41,953 bases of DNA from Candidatus Nanopelagicales bacterium (GTDB lineage Bacteria; Actinomycetota; Actinomycetes; S36-B12). The stretch spans positions 1 through 41,953 of the forward strand of contig JAFMDS010000014.1 in assembly GCA_017857175.1 (NCBI GenBank), in the 5' to 3' direction. Below are positions 1 through 9,573 of the stretch, piece by piece (the stretch's first letter is position 1; each line of letters opens with the position of its first letter). A program made the translations under genes and the position numbers. The notes under the pieces were generated by a model. It was not told the DNA's origin, made no database searches, and saw only the letters and a program-made list of their open reading frames with translations.

Positions 1-737
1 TTGACGCATCCCTGCTGCACCAGACTCCGCGTCGCTCAGCCGCTGAGCTGGAACGTTGGGACAAGGTGATGGATATTGCTTCCACTACCGGCCAGTCCGC
101 TTACCGTTGCCTTGTCAACGATCAGAACTTGCCTCGCTATTTCACTCTCTCAACACCGGTCGAGGAATTCGGCGCAATGCATTTCGGTTCACGACCATCA
201 CGCAGGCCGGACACGGCAGCCGGAATTGAAGGTTTGCGTGCAATCCCTTGGGTCTTTGGGTGGACCCAATCCCGTCAGGTTGTTCCCGGCTGGTTTGGTG
301 TTGGAAGTGGATTGCAAGCCGTGGTTGAGGCAGGCCTCGAGGGTGAACTCAAAGCCATGTATGAATCATGGGACTTCTTTCGCAACTTTGTGTCCAATGT
401 TGAGATGACACTGGCAAAAACCGACCTCAGCGTTGCCGAGCAATATGTTTCCAACCTTGTTCCCACCGATTTGCGCTACCTCTTTGACATGATTCGAGCC
501 GAACACGACCTAACCGTTGCGAGAATTCTGTCGATCACAGGCGAGAGTGGGCTGCTCACGGGCAATCCATCCCTGGCGAGAACTCTTGAAACGCGCGACA
601 CCTATCTATTACCGCTACATAACCTGCAAATTTCACTGCTTGCTCGCGCTCGCAAAGGCTCACCTTCCGAGGAACTCACTCGCGCACTCTCTTTGACCAT
701 CAATGGGATTGCAACGGGGTTGCGCAACACCGGCTGA
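1..737 (+). CDS. ppc: Phosphoenolpyruvate carboxylase, C-terminal part (5' end outside window)
   Basis: Frame 3 is open from the window edge (DASLLHQTPRRSAAELERWDKVMDIAS...); contains FGSRPSRR, LRAIPWVFGWTQSR and C-terminal SLTINGIATGLRNTG typical of PEPC. Confidence 0.95.
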   Translation, partial: DASLLHQTPRRSAAELERWDKVMDIASTTGQSAYRCLVNDQNLPRYFTLSTPVEEFGAMHFGSRPSRRPDTAAGIEGLRAIPWVFGWTQSRQVVPGWFGVGSGLQAVVEAGLEGELKAMYESWDFFRNFVSNVEMTLAKTDLSVAEQYVSNLVPTDLRYLFDMIRAEHDLTVARILSITGESGLLTGNPSLARTLETRDTYLLPLHNLQISLLARARKGSPSEELTRALSLTINGIATGLRNTG

Positions 738-777
738 TCTCACTGCTTCTACCGCCAGTTTTAGAGTCGCCTTGCAA

Positions 778-1290
778 TTAGATATTTTGGTTCAGCATGC
801 GAAAGTTCCCCAACGTGTTGGGCTTAACGCGCTCGAGTCCTAGGAACTCGGCAACGCCTTCGTCATAAGACTGCAGCATTTGCTCATAGACCTCGTGGCC
901 CACGGGGGTGTCATCGATTTCTTCAAAACCATGACGGCCAAAAAAGTTTTTCATGAATGTGAGACAAAAGACTCTCTTGACTCCAACTGCTCGGGCTTTG
1001 TTCAAGAGTTCTTCCAGCAGTTGGGAGCCAATTCCTTGGCGGGCATTGTCTGGCTTGACCGCCAATGTTCGAACCTCGGCGAGGTCCTCCCACATGACGT
1101 GCAGGGCGCCGCAGCCGACAACGTTTCCGTCAAGTTCAGCAACAAGAAACTCTTGAATGTCCTCAAAGATTGTCACCGTTGCCTTGGACAGCAAACTTCC
1201 GTCATTGGTATAGGCATCGACCAATGATCTGATGGCGCGAACATCAGTTGTTTTGGCCGGACGGATGATGACCGCGGAACTTTCCATCAC
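778..1290 (-). CDS. argA: GNAT-family amino-acid N-acetyltransferase (short actinobacterial ArgA-type)
   Basis: GNAT motif [24 protein letters not shown]; start overlaps the lysS stop by 4 bp. Confidence 0.72.
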   Translation of the reverse strand: MMESSAVIIRPAKTTDVRAIRSLVDAYTNDGSLLSKATVTIFEDIQEFLVAELDGNVVGCGALHVMWEDLAEVRTLAVKPDNARQGIGSQLLEELLNKARAVGVKRVFCLTFMKNFFGRHGFEEIDDTPVGHEVYEQMLQSYDEGVAEFLGLERVKPNTLGNFRMLNQNI

Positions 1291-2789
1291 TGATCTCGCT
1301 CGGGTTTGACCAATGGGAACAGGATTGTTTCCCTGATGCCAAGACCTGTCAGTGCCATGAGCATGCGGTCAAGTCCCATGCCCACACCACCTGAAGGTGG
1401 CATACCGTGCTCAAGGGCACGCAAGAAATCTTCATCCAGTGTCATGGCTTCTTTGTCACCCTTGGCACCGAGTTTCGCCTGCTCGATCAAGCGCTCGCGC
1501 TGGATCACTGGGTCAACAAGTTCGGAATAGCCGGTAGCGAGTTCAAAGCCATCCACGTACAGATCCCATTTCTCAACGACACCCTCGCGGTCACGGTGAT
1601 CGCGCGTTAGAGGTGACGTGTCAACAGGGAAATGCATGACAAATGTGGGGCCGGTAAACGTTGAAATTACGTGATGTTCAAAAAGTTCTTCAACGAGTTT
1701 TCCGTTAACAGAGTTTGGGGCATATTTAATTCCCGCGCTTTCGCACAGCGCCTCGAGGGTCTCGCGTGGTGTTTGCGGTGAAATTTCTTGACCAACCGCC
1801 GTGGAAAGTTCACCGTAGAGGTCAATCTGAGGCCAAACTCCTGAGAGATCATGGACACTGCCATCAAAATGCGTAACCTGCAAGGAGCCGTGAACCGCCA
1901 CGGCTGCCTCTTGAATCAACTCACGGGTGATGGTTGCCATCACCTGGTAGTCAGCAAAGGCTTGATAGAACTCGAGCATGGCGAACTCGGGTGAGTGAGT
2001 TGAGTCAGCGCCTTCATTGCGAAAGTTGCGATTGATTTCAAAAACCCGCTCGAGCCCACCGACAACAGCGCGCTTGAGAAACAGCTCGGGAGCGATGCGC
2101 AGGAATAGATCGATGCCAAATGCATTGGAATGTGTCACAAATGGTCGTGCAGTTGCCCCACCCGGTTGGGTTTGCAGCATCGGTGTTTCGATTTCCAAAT
2201 AGTCGCGCTGGGCCAGGGAGTTTCGCAATGCAGCAACCGCTTTAACCCTGAGTCTTGCCATCTCCTGCGCTTGCGGGCGCATGATCAAATCAACATAACG
2301 TTGGCGAACGCGGCTTTCCTCACCCATGTCTTTGTGGGCGACGGGGAGCGGGCGCAATGCCTTGGCCGCCATTTGCCACGAGTCGACCATGACCGAGAGT
2401 TCCCCTCGCTTGGAGGTAATGACCTCGCCATGCACAAAAACGTAGTCACCGAGATCCACAAGGGATTTCCAGTCAGCAAGGGATTCCTCCCCCACCTCCG
2501 CCAAGGACACCATTGCTTGAATGGTTTCACCGCTGCCAGCGCTTAATGTTGCGAAGCACAATTTCCCGGTATTACGGCTAAAAATTACGCGACCAGCGAT
2601 CCCCACGATTTTCCCGGTCGATGCCTCAGCCTCCAGGTTCCCGTACTGCGCGCGAAGCTCCGCGATAGTGGCATCTATGGGAACCGACACGGGGTAGGCC
2701 TGCATCCCCCGCTCCACGAGTTCAGCCCGCTTGTCCATGCGGATCTGAACTTGCTCAGGGACTTCTAGGCTCTCGGTCACAGTCGTCAA
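1287..2789 (-). CDS. lysS: Lysyl-tRNA synthetase, class II
   Basis: Class II motifs [32 protein letters not shown] and [25 protein letters not shown]; 500 aa. Confidence 0.96.
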   Translation of the reverse strand: MTTVTESLEVPEQVQIRMDKRAELVERGMQAYPVSVPIDATIAELRAQYGNLEAEASTGKIVGIAGRVIFSRNTGKLCFATLSAGSGETIQAMVSLAEVGEESLADWKSLVDLGDYVFVHGEVITSKRGELSVMVDSWQMAAKALRPLPVAHKDMGEESRVRQRYVDLIMRPQAQEMARLRVKAVAALRNSLAQRDYLEIETPMLQTQPGGATARPFVTHSNAFGIDLFLRIAPELFLKRAVVGGLERVFEINRNFRNEGADSTHSPEFAMLEFYQAFADYQVMATITRELIQEAAVAVHGSLQVTHFDGSVHDLSGVWPQIDLYGELSTAVGQEISPQTPRETLEALCESAGIKYAPNSVNGKLVEELFEHHVISTFTGPTFVMHFPVDTSPLTRDHRDREGVVEKWDLYVDGFELATGYSELVDPVIQRERLIEQAKLGAKGDKEAMTLDEDFLRALEHGMPPSGGVGMGLDRMLMALTGLGIRETILFPLVKPERDQ

Positions 2790-2867
2790 GGTTATTAGAG
2801 TCCTTGGTCACACCAGTGGGCAGGCTCGCGACACCTAACCACAACTCACCGTCCCTAGACTCATGAC

Positions 2868-3560
2868 ATGGAATTCAATCCCCCAGCGCCGATTGCGGGG
2901 GTGATCTTTGATCTGCACTCCACATTGGCTGACCAGGGCTCTGCTGCTCAGTGGCTCGAGGCCGCCGAAGACAGATCTGGGGTGCGAGCTCCAGATGCGC
3001 AGGTAACTATCGAACGTCTGGACTCGATCGTGGAATTTGCTCGGATCGAAGATCCAACCCACCAACGCGATCTTTCACACTCCGCACACCGCGAAATTTT
3101 CACTCGATTGCTCAGCGACTTCACCGAGGAACCTCTCAGTTCAGCCCTCTACGAAACGATCACTGGCAGTTGGTTTATTTACGATGACACACTGCCGGTT
3201 CTGCGCGCCCTGCGAGATCAAGGGATCGCAACGGCAATCCTTTCCAACATCGCGGTCGACATTGATGCACTGATGGAACAACTTGGACTCGGTGGCGAGG
3301 TCGATGCGGTCATCGCTTCAAGTCACATTGGCGCGGTCAAACCCCAAGCCGAAGCGTTCTTGCACGCTGCCGATGCACTCGGTTTGCCCGTTGAATCACT
3401 TTTGATGGTGGGCGATAACTCAATTGACGATGGTGCCGCGGCAAAAGTTGGTATTCGCTCGCTGGTACTACCCCGCACACGAGGCCCAGTACATGGACTC
3501 GCAACAGTGCTTGGAGTTGTCGCCGCGGCACAAACTCTGGAGCGCCCCAGCCAGCCTTAA
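2868..3560 (+). CDS. HAD-superfamily hydrolase
   Basis: GVIFDLHSTLAD (motif I variant), AILSNIA (motif II), VKPQAEAF, MVGDNSIDDGAAAKVGIRSLVL (motif IV). Confidence 0.85.
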   Translation: MEFNPPAPIAGVIFDLHSTLADQGSAAQWLEAAEDRSGVRAPDAQVTIERLDSIVEFARIEDPTHQRDLSHSAHREIFTRLLSDFTEEPLSSALYETITGSWFIYDDTLPVLRALRDQGIATAILSNIAVDIDALMEQLGLGGEVDAVIASSHIGAVKPQAEAFLHAADALGLPVESLLMVGDNSIDDGAAAKVGIRSLVLPRTRGPVHGLATVLGVVAAAQTLERPSQP

Positions 3561-3599
3561 TTGCACGGATGCAATATCAACTCTCAACTCTCTTCAACA

Positions 3600-3623
3600 C
3601 GGTATTGCACGCGTGCAATACCG
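3600..3623. terminator. 24-bp perfect palindrome between convergent genes; possible bidirectional terminator
   Basis: CGGTATTGCACG/CGTGCAATACCG, in the gap between the HAD hydrolase stop (3560) and the coaX stop (3636). No T-tract, so the terminator role is inferred. Confidence 0.4.
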
Positions 3624-3635
3624 CTCCAGAGCAAG

Positions 3636-4400
3636 CTAGGAACTTTGGCTGTTTTTCGCGAACAGTAGAGCTAACCCGAGCAATGTGAGATCGGGTTCCT
3701 CATGTGTGATTGTTTGTGATTCAGGGACAACAACCGAACTCAACCCACCCGTTGCCACAACAGCGGTTACCGGGCCAATCTCCTTGATTATCCGCCCAAC
3801 AAGCCCGTCCACTTGTCCGGCAAAGCCATAGAGGGCACCTGCCTGCAATGCCTCAACCGTGTTCTTGCCAATTACCGAACGTGGAGCAACTAATTCAACT
3901 TTGCGCAAAGCGGCTGCACGCGAGGCGAGTGCATCGAGGGAAATTTCAACTCCTGGCGCGAGCGCGCCCCCAAGGAACTCACCTTTTTCAGAGACCACGT
4001 CAAGATTTGTTGAGGTTCCAAAGTCGACAACAATGCACGGGCCGCCAAAGAGGTAGTGCGCGGCAAGGGTGTTCACAATTCGATCAGCGCCGACTTCTTT
4101 GGGGTTGTCGGTCAGGATTGGAACGCCAGTCTTAATGCCCGGTTCAACGATCACCGCTTCCAGGTGACCGTAGTAATTCGAAATCATGAGTCGCATTTGG
4201 TGCAGCACCGCCGGAACCGTGCTGCACAGGGCAATACCGCTCACGGCAGGTTCCGTCTCGAGGAATCCTCTGAATTTCAGGGCAAGTTCATCGGCCGTCT
4301 CAGCAGCATCTGTCTTGATACGCCACGACTTGTGGAGTTGCAACCCCGCATAGAGGCCGATCACGGTGTTGGTATTCCCAACATCAATTGTGAGGAGCAT
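3636..4400 (-). CDS. coaX: Type III pantothenate kinase
   Basis: MLLTIDVGNTNTVIGLY, GADRIVNTLAAHYLFGGPCIVVDFGTSTNLDVV, ATGGLSS. Confidence 0.95.
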   Translation of the reverse strand: MLLTIDVGNTNTVIGLYAGLQLHKSWRIKTDAAETADELALKFRGFLETEPAVSGIALCSTVPAVLHQMRLMISNYYGHLEAVIVEPGIKTGVPILTDNPKEVGADRIVNTLAAHYLFGGPCIVVDFGTSTNLDVVSEKGEFLGGALAPGVEISLDALASRAAALRKVELVAPRSVIGKNTVEALQAGALYGFAGQVDGLVGRIIKEIGPVTAVVATGGLSSVVVPESQTITHEEPDLTLLGLALLFAKNSQSS

Positions 4401-5298
4401 GAAGTTCGCCTTCCCTTATGTCGGCACCGATATCAAGGACTGGCGCTGAGTGCGTGATCGCCCCAACGGCAATGTAGTCAACTCCGGTATCTGCCACAGC
4501 TTTTGCTACATCCAGGGTCAGTCCGCCCGATGCCTCGAGCGTGACCTTGCCACCAAAGCGATCTACTGCCGTTTTCATGTTCTCCACCGTGAAGTTGTCT
4601 AACAAAACAAGGTCTGCACCGGCCGCCGATACTTGCTCGAGTTGCTCCAGGGAATCTACTTCAACCTCAACCGCGAGATCCGGATACCTTTTTTTGATCG
4701 CCGTGAAAGCTTGTGTGACACCACCTGCGGCTGCTACGTGATTGTCTTTGACCAGTGCGGCGTCAGAGAGATTCATGCGGTGATTAACTCCACCCCCGCA
4801 GCGAACCGCATACTTTTCCAAAACCCTTAAGCCGGGTGTGGTCTTGCGAGTATCACGGATCTTGGCGTTCGTCCCCTGCACCGCATCAACCCAGGCTCTC
4901 GTCGCCGTAGCAATTCCGCTCAAGTGCGAAATGAGGTTGAGTGCTGGGCGTTCAGCTTGCAAAATCTGCCTCGCGGGACCCGTAACGCTGAGTATCACCG
5001 AGCCTGGCTCAACACGATCGCCGTCGGAGGCAACCATCGTGACACTCGCGGATGTCCCGCACACGATAAAGAAAACGGATGCAGCAACGGGAACACCCGC
5101 CACCACGCCGTTGGAGCGAGAGACTAGGTCCAAAGTTGCAACTGCGTCAGAGTCAATTGTGGCGATAGATGTAACGTCACCGGACTCGTCAACATCTTCA
5201 TGGAGAGCAGTGAGAATAACTTCTGTGATGTCGAGTGGGTTGAGGCCCGCTGTAATCAGGGCATCGGAAATTTCTTTCTTGAGCTTATGTCTGTTCAT
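4384..5298 (-). CDS. nadC: Nicotinate-nucleotide (quinolinate) pyrophosphorylase
   Basis: ERPALNLISHLSGIATATRAWVDAV, DTRKTTPGLRVLEKYAVRCGGGVNHRMNLSDAALVKDNHV, EASGGL. Confidence 0.96.
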   Translation of the reverse strand: MNRHKLKKEISDALITAGLNPLDITEVILTALHEDVDESGDVTSIATIDSDAVATLDLVSRSNGVVAGVPVAASVFFIVCGTSASVTMVASDGDRVEPGSVILSVTGPARQILQAERPALNLISHLSGIATATRAWVDAVQGTNAKIRDTRKTTPGLRVLEKYAVRCGGGVNHRMNLSDAALVKDNHVAAAGGVTQAFTAIKKRYPDLAVEVEVDSLEQLEQVSAAGADLVLLDNFTVENMKTAVDRFGGKVTLEASGGLTLDVAKAVADTGVDYIAVGAITHSAPVLDIGADIREGELHAPHN

Positions 5299-6932
5299 CA
5301 GGAGTTGAGTCCCACCATTTCCGTCACGATTTCACCGTCTGCATTGCGGTGTGAAACTAGCCGAACCGCGAACCGTGGATCACTCTCGGGGTAGTCCTCG
5401 CGCCAATGGGATCCGCGTGTCTCCTCACGCATCAGCGCATGATGCGTGAGGACTGACGCCAAGGTGTGCATATTCGCACTCTCCCAATCCTCAGTGCATT
5501 CCCGTGCACCACTCGGATCAATGTGCTCCAGCCAATGTGAAGCGTATGTCAGGGATTCCTCAGTTCGCAACACACCAACATTGCGATCCATAACTGACTG
5601 CATCTCGCGACGCAATCGGTGTGGCACCACATAACCACCGTGACCTGTGACCTCAGCAATTGGCTGCACCTGCGGTTTATCGAGTGCAATTGCTTGAGCG
5701 ATGCGTTTGGCAAAAACTAATCCCTCAAGCAATGAATTTGATGCAAGACGATTAGCTCCGTGAACGCCCGTGCAAGCACTCTCGCCTGCCGCATAAAGAC
5801 CGGGAACACTCGAGCGGCCCATTAGATCAGTAAGCACGCCACCGGAAACATAATGTTGTGCAGGCGAGACTGGGATCAGATCAATCACGGGATCGATACC
5901 GCGTTGGCGGCAACTGGCCAGAATCGTGGGAAACCGCTGCACCCACGTGTCTGCACCCAACATTCGACCATCAAGCCACACGTGTTCTGAGTTTGTCTCC
6001 CGCATGGTGCGCATGATCGCCTTGGCAACAACATCTCGCGGAGCAAGGTCGCCTAACTCGTGGAGATCAGCCATGAACGGCTCATGATTAATGTCGAGCA
6101 GCCGTGCACCTTCACCGCGCACCGCCTCGCTGACCAAAGGCTGCTGCCCTTTTGCAAGCGGTCCTAACCACAGAACGGTGGGGTGGAATTGCACAAACTC
6201 TAAATCTGCAACTTTGGCGCCAGCCCGCAACGCAAGGGCGATGCCATCACCCGTGGAGACATATGGATTCGTTGTTTGGCCAAATACTTGACCAAATCCA
6301 CCAGTGGTGAGAACTACGGAGGGAGCAAGTCCAGCACCAATGCCGTTGCGCTGACCTGAACCCATCACGTGGAAGGTGACACCCTGCGCGGACCCATCTG
6401 AGGCAGTGAGCAAATCCAGAACCAGTGCGTTTTCAATAATCTCAATATCAGGATCATTGAGCACAGCGGCGACAAGTGCCCGAGAAATTTCTGCACCTGT
6501 TGCGTCCCCTCCTGCATGAGCAATGCGATTGCGATGATGGCCGCCTTCACGCGTTAATGAAATTTCACCGCTGGGCTCACGATCAAAATTTGCACCGAGT
6601 GTGATCAAGTCCCGAACCGCCTGCGGACCTTCTGTGACCAGAACATTGACCGCTTCCGGGTTGCACAACCCGACGCCTGCCGTCAGGGTGTCATCGCGGT
6701 GATCTGACGGTGAGTCATCCGATGACAATGCGGCGGCAATACCGCCCTGCGCCCAACGCGTTGAGCCCTCATCGATCTGGGCCTTGGTTAACAGGAGAAC
6801 TCTGAGTCCCTGCTCCCTCAAGTGAAGCGCAGCGGAAAGCCCTGCCACTCCCGAACCAATCACAATAGAGTCGGCGGCCACGGTCCATCCTGGTGGATCG
6901 GATGCAAGCCAACGGTCAACAGTTAGGGGCAC
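5298..6932 (-). CDS. nadB: L-aspartate oxidase
   Basis: FAD-binding SIVIGSGVAGLSAALHL, TRWAQGGIAAAL, EGGHHRNRIAHAGGDATG, CTGVHGANRLASNSLLEGLVF. Confidence 0.96.
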   Translation of the reverse strand: MPLTVDRWLASDPPGWTVAADSIVIGSGVAGLSAALHLREQGLRVLLLTKAQIDEGSTRWAQGGIAAALSSDDSPSDHRDDTLTAGVGLCNPEAVNVLVTEGPQAVRDLITLGANFDREPSGEISLTREGGHHRNRIAHAGGDATGAEISRALVAAVLNDPDIEIIENALVLDLLTASDGSAQGVTFHVMGSGQRNGIGAGLAPSVVLTTGGFGQVFGQTTNPYVSTGDGIALALRAGAKVADLEFVQFHPTVLWLGPLAKGQQPLVSEAVRGEGARLLDINHEPFMADLHELGDLAPRDVVAKAIMRTMRETNSEHVWLDGRMLGADTWVQRFPTILASCRQRGIDPVIDLIPVSPAQHYVSGGVLTDLMGRSSVPGLYAAGESACTGVHGANRLASNSLLEGLVFAKRIAQAIALDKPQVQPIAEVTGHGGYVVPHRLRREMQSVMDRNVGVLRTEESLTYASHWLEHIDPSGARECTEDWESANMHTLASVLTHHALMREETRGSHWREDYPESDPRFAVRLVSHRNADGEIVTEMVGLNS

Positions 6933-6935
6933 GAC

Positions 6936-7790
6936 TCACACACCAACCGAGATCGGACAGTTATCAATTAAATGCGTGGTGCCTACTCGAGCTGCAATCA
7001 GAATTCGTCCAGGAACATCGGTTGCATCAGGATCAAGTGCCGCCTGAAGGTCGTTGCGCATGGCCGCGAGATAGGTGACTTCAATGTCACCAACGAGCTC
7101 GGCCTGAGCGGCCGCGAGTTTCTCGCGAACACTGCCCCCGCACATTTGTGCCGCGGTCAGTGCCCGAGGGATGGCAACTGCAGTTGCGCGCTCAGCATCA
7201 CTCAAATATAAATTGCGTGAACTTAGTGCAAGGCCATCGGTGTCGCGAACCGTGGTAACACCCCGCACATCAATTGGGAAATTGAGATCGCGAACCATTG
7301 CACTAACCAAAGCAAGTTGCTGATAATCCTTTTCACCAAAGAATGCGATATCAGGACCGGTGAGGTTGAAGAGTTTGGCAACCACGGTCAGCATCCCAGC
7401 AAAATGCCCGGGGCGTGATGCCCCCTCAAGGATTGAACCAACTGGCCCAGCCTGCACCGATGTCATATCCCCCAGCGAGACGCCACCGGGATACATTTCC
7501 TCAACCAATGGAGCGAACACCACGTCAACACCCGCCTCAGTGCACAACTTCACGTCCTCATGGAACGGACGGGGATATTGGGTCAAGTCTTCATTCGCAC
7601 CAAATTGCGTCGGGTTAACAAAAATTGAGACAACGACTTCGCCATCAGGCCCGACTTCCTGGCGCGCTGCCTTGACCAGCTCCAAGTGCCCTGCGTGCAG
7701 TGCACCCATGGTGGGGACGAATGCGCGCTTGCCGGGCTTTCGGCCAATGAATTCTCGGTATTCCGAGCGAGTGTGCGCAACGATCGTCAT
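6936..7790 (-). CDS. panC: Pantothenate synthetase
   Basis: FVPTMGALHAGHLELV, VSIFVNPTQFG, FGEKDYQQLALV, LSSRNLYLS. Confidence 0.96.
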   Translation of the reverse strand: MTIVAHTRSEYREFIGRKPGKRAFVPTMGALHAGHLELVKAARQEVGPDGEVVVSIFVNPTQFGANEDLTQYPRPFHEDVKLCTEAGVDVVFAPLVEEMYPGGVSLGDMTSVQAGPVGSILEGASRPGHFAGMLTVVAKLFNLTGPDIAFFGEKDYQQLALVSAMVRDLNFPIDVRGVTTVRDTDGLALSSRNLYLSDAERATAVAIPRALTAAQMCGGSVREKLAAAQAELVGDIEVTYLAAMRNDLQAALDPDATDVPGRILIAARVGTTHLIDNCPISVGV

Positions 7791-8683
7791 GTCGCTCCTC
7801 CAAATGGTTCCCCGTCGAGATCTGCACCCAAGGTAATCAATACTCGTGCTGCTTGATCAACAGTAAGAATGCCAGCCTCTAAAGCTCGATCAACCCCGAG
7901 TCTGCCCAGCGCCTGATACGCATGGCGGGTGCTGGGTCGGTGCGCCAGAGCCTTCAAGTGTTTATCAATTGTTGCCGAATCTCCTCGTGCCACCGGTCCC
8001 GTAAGTGCCTTATCGCCGTAGCGCAATGCATTGTCCAGTGATGCACTGAGAAGTGGTGTGAGAAGTCGCGTCGGGTTTTCCATACCCGCCTCGCGAAGCA
8101 ACGAGAGTGATTCATTGACCAAGACATTCATGTAATTGGACCCGAGCACCATGGCGGCGTGATACACCGCACGGGCTTCCTCGGGCACCCAAACTGGTTC
8201 ACCACCCATCTCAACAACGAGTGCCTCAGCAACTGGCCTGACATTTTCGGGTGCCGTGACTCCAAAAGGGGCATCATGTAACCGGCTTACATCAACACTT
8301 GTTCCGGTAAATGTCATGGCCGGATGAATTGCCATTGGCTGACACAGGGTCGCTGGCTCTAGCACGCCAATTCCGTACCCACCCGAGGTGTGAGCCACAA
8401 ACTGCCCGGCTTGAAAGATTCCTGCCCGGGCAAATCCATCGACAAGTCCTGGTAACACGTCGTCAGGCACAGCAAGAATCAGTAACTCGCAATTCCTCGC
8501 CACTTGATCTGCGGGCAAGACGGGGACACCGGGAAGGAGGGCCTCAGCCCGCAAGAGGGAAATATCTGAAACGGCTGCGACCCCCGTTAGTACGTGTCCT
8601 GCGCTGCGCAACGCTGCTCCCAGCACCGCACCGACTCGGCCAGCACTGACCACACCAACGCGCAGTCGTGGGGGCGAGTCCAT
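7787..8683 (-). CDS. Rossmann-like plus DUF2520 domain protein
   Basis: RVGVVSAGRVGAVLGAALRSAGH, HPAMTFTG, AAMVLGSNYMNVLV, LTGPVARGD; start overlaps panC stop region by 4 bp. KPR-like family commonly next to panC in Actinobacteria (recall). Confidence 0.82.
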   Translation of the reverse strand: MDSPPRLRVGVVSAGRVGAVLGAALRSAGHVLTGVAAVSDISLLRAEALLPGVPVLPADQVARNCELLILAVPDDVLPGLVDGFARAGIFQAGQFVAHTSGGYGIGVLEPATLCQPMAIHPAMTFTGTSVDVSRLHDAPFGVTAPENVRPVAEALVVEMGGEPVWVPEEARAVYHAAMVLGSNYMNVLVNESLSLLREAGMENPTRLLTPLLSASLDNALRYGDKALTGPVARGDSATIDKHLKALAHRPSTRHAYQALGRLGVDRALEAGILTVDQAARVLITLGADLDGEPFGGAT

Positions 8684-8717
8684 GTTGAAAGCCTAAGGGT
8701 CACTAACGTCACCAACT

Positions 8718-9554
8718 ATGGCCCCTTACATCCCGTGGCAGCAGGCCTGGGAATCCGCGCACTACGGGACATCAGGCTTTTATCGAACGCAACAAAATCC
8801 GGAAAACCACTTTCGCACGAGCGTCATGGACTCCTCTGCCACGAATCAAAGGATTTTCGATGTCGCTCTCGGAACATTTCTCTCCCTAGGCTCACCACCT
8901 GAGTTCACCGTCCTCGATGTGGGGGCGGGAAATAATCAACTTGCCCATGATCTCCATTCCGCTGCTGTGGAATCGGGCCACCGCTGGACCGTTATGTCAC
9001 ACAACCTCGCGGAAGGGGATGCCCGCAATTTGACACCGCGCGGGGGTAACGGCGTTGTGATCGCGCATGAGTTCCTTGATGACATCCCCTGCACGCTCGC
9101 TGAAGTGGATGCTGACCTGAACTTTTGCAGTGTCCTCGTTGAACCCGAGACAGGGCATGAACAACTGGGTGATCAGGTTAACGACATTGAGCGCGCCTGG
9201 CTGGAGACGTGGTGGCCGGTAACAGTGATTGGTGCCCGGCGTGAAGTGGGCTTAGCCCGCGATCGAGCGTGGGAAACCTTGCTAAGAATTTTTGATTCCG
9301 GCAGCGCCATCGCGATCGACTACTCACACACGCTCGAGCAACGCCAATCCGGACTTTTTGATTCTGGGACTCTCATTGGTTACTCACACGGCAGGGCCAA
9401 GCGACCTGTTCCAGATGGCTCAATGAATATCACCGCCCACGTCAGCGTTGATTCACTCATTGAGACCGGAGCCGAACTGGGACTTCCGCCTGCAATTCTC
9501 GAGCGACCTCACAAGGCCAGTGACTTTCGGTGGCTCATTCAACCCCTTGCATGA
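8718..9554 (+). CDS. SAM-dependent methyltransferase, MidA/NDUFAF7-like
   Basis: N-terminal YGTSGFYRTQQNPENHFRTS, SAM motif FTVLDVGAGNNQLAHDL, VVIAHEFLDDIPC, IDYSH; immediately upstream of a NuoD-like gene. Confidence 0.75.
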   Translation: MAPYIPWQQAWESAHYGTSGFYRTQQNPENHFRTSVMDSSATNQRIFDVALGTFLSLGSPPEFTVLDVGAGNNQLAHDLHSAAVESGHRWTVMSHNLAEGDARNLTPRGGNGVVIAHEFLDDIPCTLAEVDADLNFCSVLVEPETGHEQLGDQVNDIERAWLETWWPVTVIGARREVGLARDRAWETLLRIFDSGSAIAIDYSHTLEQRQSGLFDSGTLIGYSHGRAKRPVPDGSMNITAHVSVDSLIETGAELGLPPAILERPHKASDFRWLIQPLA

Positions 9555-9573
9555 GGCATGCAACGATGCCCAC

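Noticed and set aside
2130-2546. Antisense ORFs over lysS (and similar ones over ftsH, nadB, moeA, vgb-like)
   Set aside because: They are antisense shadows of well-identified conserved genes with no recognisable domains.
9448-9573. N-terminal extension of the NuoD-like ORF in the track
   Set aside because: Out-of-frame overlap with the methyltransferase 3' end; an ATG at 9574 gives a normal NuoD-type start.
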